From NCBI GenBank assembly GCA_002452695.1, contig DKFA01000034.1, positions 1 through 7,192 on the forward strand: 7,192 nucleotides of DNA. The letters are read 5' to 3'. The position numbers and the translations under genes were made by a program. The notes under the pieces are model-generated. The model was not told the DNA's origin. It saw only the letters and a list, made by a program, of their open reading frames with translations, and ran no database searches. The first letter of the stretch is position 1. The number at the start of each line of letters is the position of its first letter. Source of the DNA: Dehalococcoidia bacterium UBA6808 (GTDB taxonomy: Bacteria > Chloroflexota > Dehalococcoidia > GIF9 > UBA5629). Positions 5,367-7,192 of the stretch are shown here, one piece after another.

Positions 5367-7192
5367 GTGATATCTGGTAAAGCAATATATACAAACATCG
5401 CTGCAAGGTTCACAGCGATACTGCTTTTGGTTTGCCTCGCGATAATTGCCGTTCCCGGCAGAACAACCGCAGCCCCGACCATCACGACAACATCTCTGCC
5501 CAGCGGGCAGGTCAACAGCTACTATATTGCATATCTTTCAGTTACTCCCGCTTCAGGAACAGTCACCTGGTCGATTACCGGCGGTTCGCTGCCTCCCGGC
5601 CTCACACTGGCGCCGCATGGCGTCATACAGGGCACACCCACAACGATGGGCAGCTTCTCATTCACCCTGACAGCCACCGACTCGTCGGGCAGCGCGTCGC
5701 AGGCTTACACCCTGACCATCACGGCGCCCGCCATCACGTTCAGCACCACCTCGCTTACCCCAGCCACCGTCGGCCAGCCCTACTCGGCCAGCATCAGCGC
5801 CACAGGCGGCACCGGCACGATCACCTACAGCATGACCGGCGGCGCGCTGCCGTCCGGGCTCATGTTCAACGGCGGCATCATCACCGGCACGCCCGCCCAG
5901 GGCACCGCCGGGTATTATAACTTCACCATCACGGCCACTTCGGGCGCTTCCACCGGATCGCAGACGTTTTCACTGCTGGTGGAAAAAGGCTATTTTGATG
6001 TCTTTGTGCTTATCTCGTCCGGCCTGGCAGAGGGCCAGACCAGGCTATATGTCGACAACTCGCTCAAGGCCACCTTGAGAGGAGGCGAGTCGGTCAAATT
6101 GACCAGGCTCGACCCCGATGTGATCACCACCATCTCGGTCGACCAAACGGTTACTATCCAGGGCAGGACCGACGTCCGCTACAAAGCCGAGCAATCCTCG
6201 GTCAGCGTGCGCGCCGGGGTCAACCAGGTGCAGTTCAACTACCACCCCGAATATTATGTGGACGTTAAAAGCGATCCGGCGGGCATCGCCTCCGTCTCGG
6301 GCGCCGGCTGGTACCGCGAGGGAGCGCCCCTGACCCTAACCGCACCCGATCAGATCGAAAAGGACGCCGACTCCCAGTACAGGTTTGCCTACTGGTTCAC
6401 GCCCAGTAACGACAAGATAAAATCCACCAGTCTGAATGTCATGGTCACGCAGTCCGGCAAATACCTGGCCACCTACGACCTCTATTACAGGATCAACATC
6501 ATTTCAGAGTTCGGCAATATCCAGGGCGGCGGATGGCAAAAATCCGGCACGGTAACATCATGGAACGTGCTGGTCAACGAGGTGCCCATGTCCGGCATCC
6601 TGGGTTTCTTCGGCGGAAAATACCGGGCGCAGCTTCCATCGGGGAGCGTGACCGTCGACGGGCCCAAAACCATCACAGTCAAGTGGGACCCCGACTATAC
6701 CATCCCGGCCATCACCATACCGCTGACCATCTTGATCATCGCCGGCATCATCTGGGGCATTTATTCAATGACCAGGAGTAAGGGGCCTCAGGCGCAGCCG
6801 TTCCCCTACCAGCCGCCTGCTTATGCTCCTCCTCCACCGCCTCCACCGGTCTACCCAACCTATCAACCGATGCCCCCACCGCCCCAGCCGGCGGCTGTCC
6901 CGCCTCCCCAGACCACCGTCGTCATGATCGGAGACGGACTCAAGAAGGGTCCCCCTTCCACGCGCGAGCAGTTGATGGAGAAGTTCGGCGAACTGCTGCA
7001 GAAATATGAGGATGAGCTGGCGTCAGGCCGCGAACTGCCCTCCAGGCCTTCAACCTCAACTGAAGACGTTCCTGAAATAGCTACAATCCTGGACAAGAAG
7101 AGCCTGCCGGCCCCCGATGTCGTCGAGGGAACGGAAGTCGCCCCCGGTTCCAGGGCTGCGCCTGTGGAAGAGTGCGGGACGACAACCAAAAA
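5367..7192 (+). CDS. Exported membrane-anchored putative-Ig-domain protein with proline-rich cytoplasmic tail (3' end outside window)
   Basis: A continuous open frame of 608 codons, still open at the window end. GTG 5367 directly follows an in-frame TAA (5364-5366) and is the only start that preserves the signal peptide; no Shine-Dalgarno is evident. Layout: signal peptide 1-36 (K5, R14, core FTAILLLVCLAIIAV at 15-29, likely cut after TTAA); two putative-Ig repeats at about 37-121 and 122-208, each with the GGSLPPGL/GGALPSGL turn, a GTP motif (QGTPTTMG, TGTPAQGT) and a FTLTATD/FTITATS strand; a beta-rich part 209-295; two InlB-B-like repeats at about 296-372 (GAGWYREG, YRFAYWF) and 373-443 (GGGWQKSG); a transmembrane helix about 448-468 followed by TRSK; a proline-rich stretch 474-514; a charged helix 531-555 (REQLMEKFGELLQKYEDELA); then an acidic, low-complexity tail. 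Type I topology puts the last 140 or more residues in the cytoplasm. Adhesion or envelope function is a guess; the family's role is unknown to me. Confidence 0.85.
   Translation, partial: MISGKAIYTNIAARFTAILLLVCLAIIAVPGRTTAAPTITTTSLPSGQVNSYYIAYLSVTPASGTVTWSITGGSLPPGLTLAPHGVIQGTPTTMGSFSFTLTATDSSGSASQAYTLTITAPAITFSTTSLTPATVGQPYSASISATGGTGTITYSMTGGALPSGLMFNGGIITGTPAQGTAGYYNFTITATSGASTGSQTFSLLVEKGYFDVFVLISSGLAEGQTRLYVDNSLKATLRGGESVKLTRLDPDVITTISVDQTVTIQGRTDVRYKAEQSSVSVRAGVNQVQFNYHPEYYVDVKSDPAGIASVSGAGWYREGAPLTLTAPDQIEKDADSQYRFAYWFTPSNDKIKSTSLNVMVTQSGKYLATYDLYYRINIISEFGNIQGGGWQKSGTVTSWNVLVNEVPMSGILGFFGGKYRAQLPSGSVTVDGPKTITVKWDPDYTIPAITIPLTILIIAGIIWGIYSMTRSKGPQAQPFPYQPPAYAPPPPPPPVYPTYQPMPPPPQPAAVPPPQTTVVMIGDGLKKGPPSTREQLMEKFGELLQKYEDELASGRELPSRPSTSTEDVPEIATILDKKSLPAPDVVEGTEVAPGSRAAPVEECGTTTK
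5397..5419 (+). repeat. Short inverted repeat in the signal-peptide codons
   Basis: ATCGCTG (5397-5403) and CAGCGAT (5413-5419) form a perfect 7-bp stem with a nine-base loop, about 30 bases after the GTG start. It could weakly fold in the early mRNA. Chance is a fair explanation for a structure this size. Confidence 0.3.

Noticed and set aside
5424..5436. Possible lipobox cysteine (LLLVC, residue 23) in the signal peptide
   Set aside because: The position before the cysteine is valine rather than Gly/Ala/Ser, and the hydrophobic core continues past it to a normal signal-peptidase-I site at TTAA, so it is not a convincing lipoprotein signal.
5432..5920. Histidine- and arginine-rich open frame in plus frame 2
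   Set aside because: It lies wholly inside the surface-protein gene; its unusual composition comes from reading ACC/ATC/GGC-rich Ig-domain codons one base out of phase. It has no ribosome site or recognisable motif.
6863..7189. Minus-strand open frame rich in Ser and Gly opposite the proline-rich tail
   Set aside because: It is the antisense shadow of CCN-rich codons, has no start context, and conflicts with the well-supported plus-strand frame.

Overview
The window is a GC-rich bacterial stretch with every gene on the plus strand. The gene order of the first two thirds (cbiB, cobD, cobO, cobT, cobS, cobU) and the style of the last gene (secreted putative-Ig repeats, one membrane span, proline-rich tail) fit an anaerobic Chloroflexi lineage of the Dehalococcoidia type. 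This is an inference from gene order and protein style only; nothing in the window identifies the organism.

Region 1 (1-4722) is a tightly packed cobalamin late-assembly operon, cut at its 5' end. CobD (L-threonine-phosphate decarboxylase) supplies aminopropanol phosphate and CbiB attaches it to adenosylcobyric acid. CobO adenosylates the corrinoid cobalt. CobU turns adenosylcobinamide (phosphate) into its GDP form. CobT activates the lower-ligand base as an alpha-ribazole phosphate. CobS joins the two halves in the membrane. Genes overlap or lie 4 to 17 bases apart, so they are probably co-transcribed and partly translationally coupled. The set is what a corrinoid salvager needs; no early ring-building gene is visible. 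No cobC (alpha-ribazole phosphatase) lies between cobS and cobU. Any operon promoter or cobalamin riboswitch would be upstream of the window. A perfect 10-bp GC hairpin sits in the last codons of cobU.

Region 2 (4723-5366) is a more AT-rich, non-conserved junction. It holds the C-terminal quarter or so of a DDE/integrase-type transposase, followed by two near-identical 21-bp repeats and a terminal TTGACA. These look like the right end of an insertion sequence whose left part is gone. A good sigma70-type promoter (TCGACA-17-TATAAT) follows and points to the next gene.

Region 3 (5367-7192) is one long open frame, starting at GTG and running off the window. It encodes an exported, membrane-anchored protein: signal peptide, two putative-Ig domains, a beta-rich linker, two InlB-B-like repeats, a single transmembrane helix near residues 448-468, a proline-rich stretch and a charged C-terminal tail predicted to be cytoplasmic. 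This protein is the least explained part of the window. I found no CRISPR array, tRNA, rRNA, or clear novel multi-gene system.
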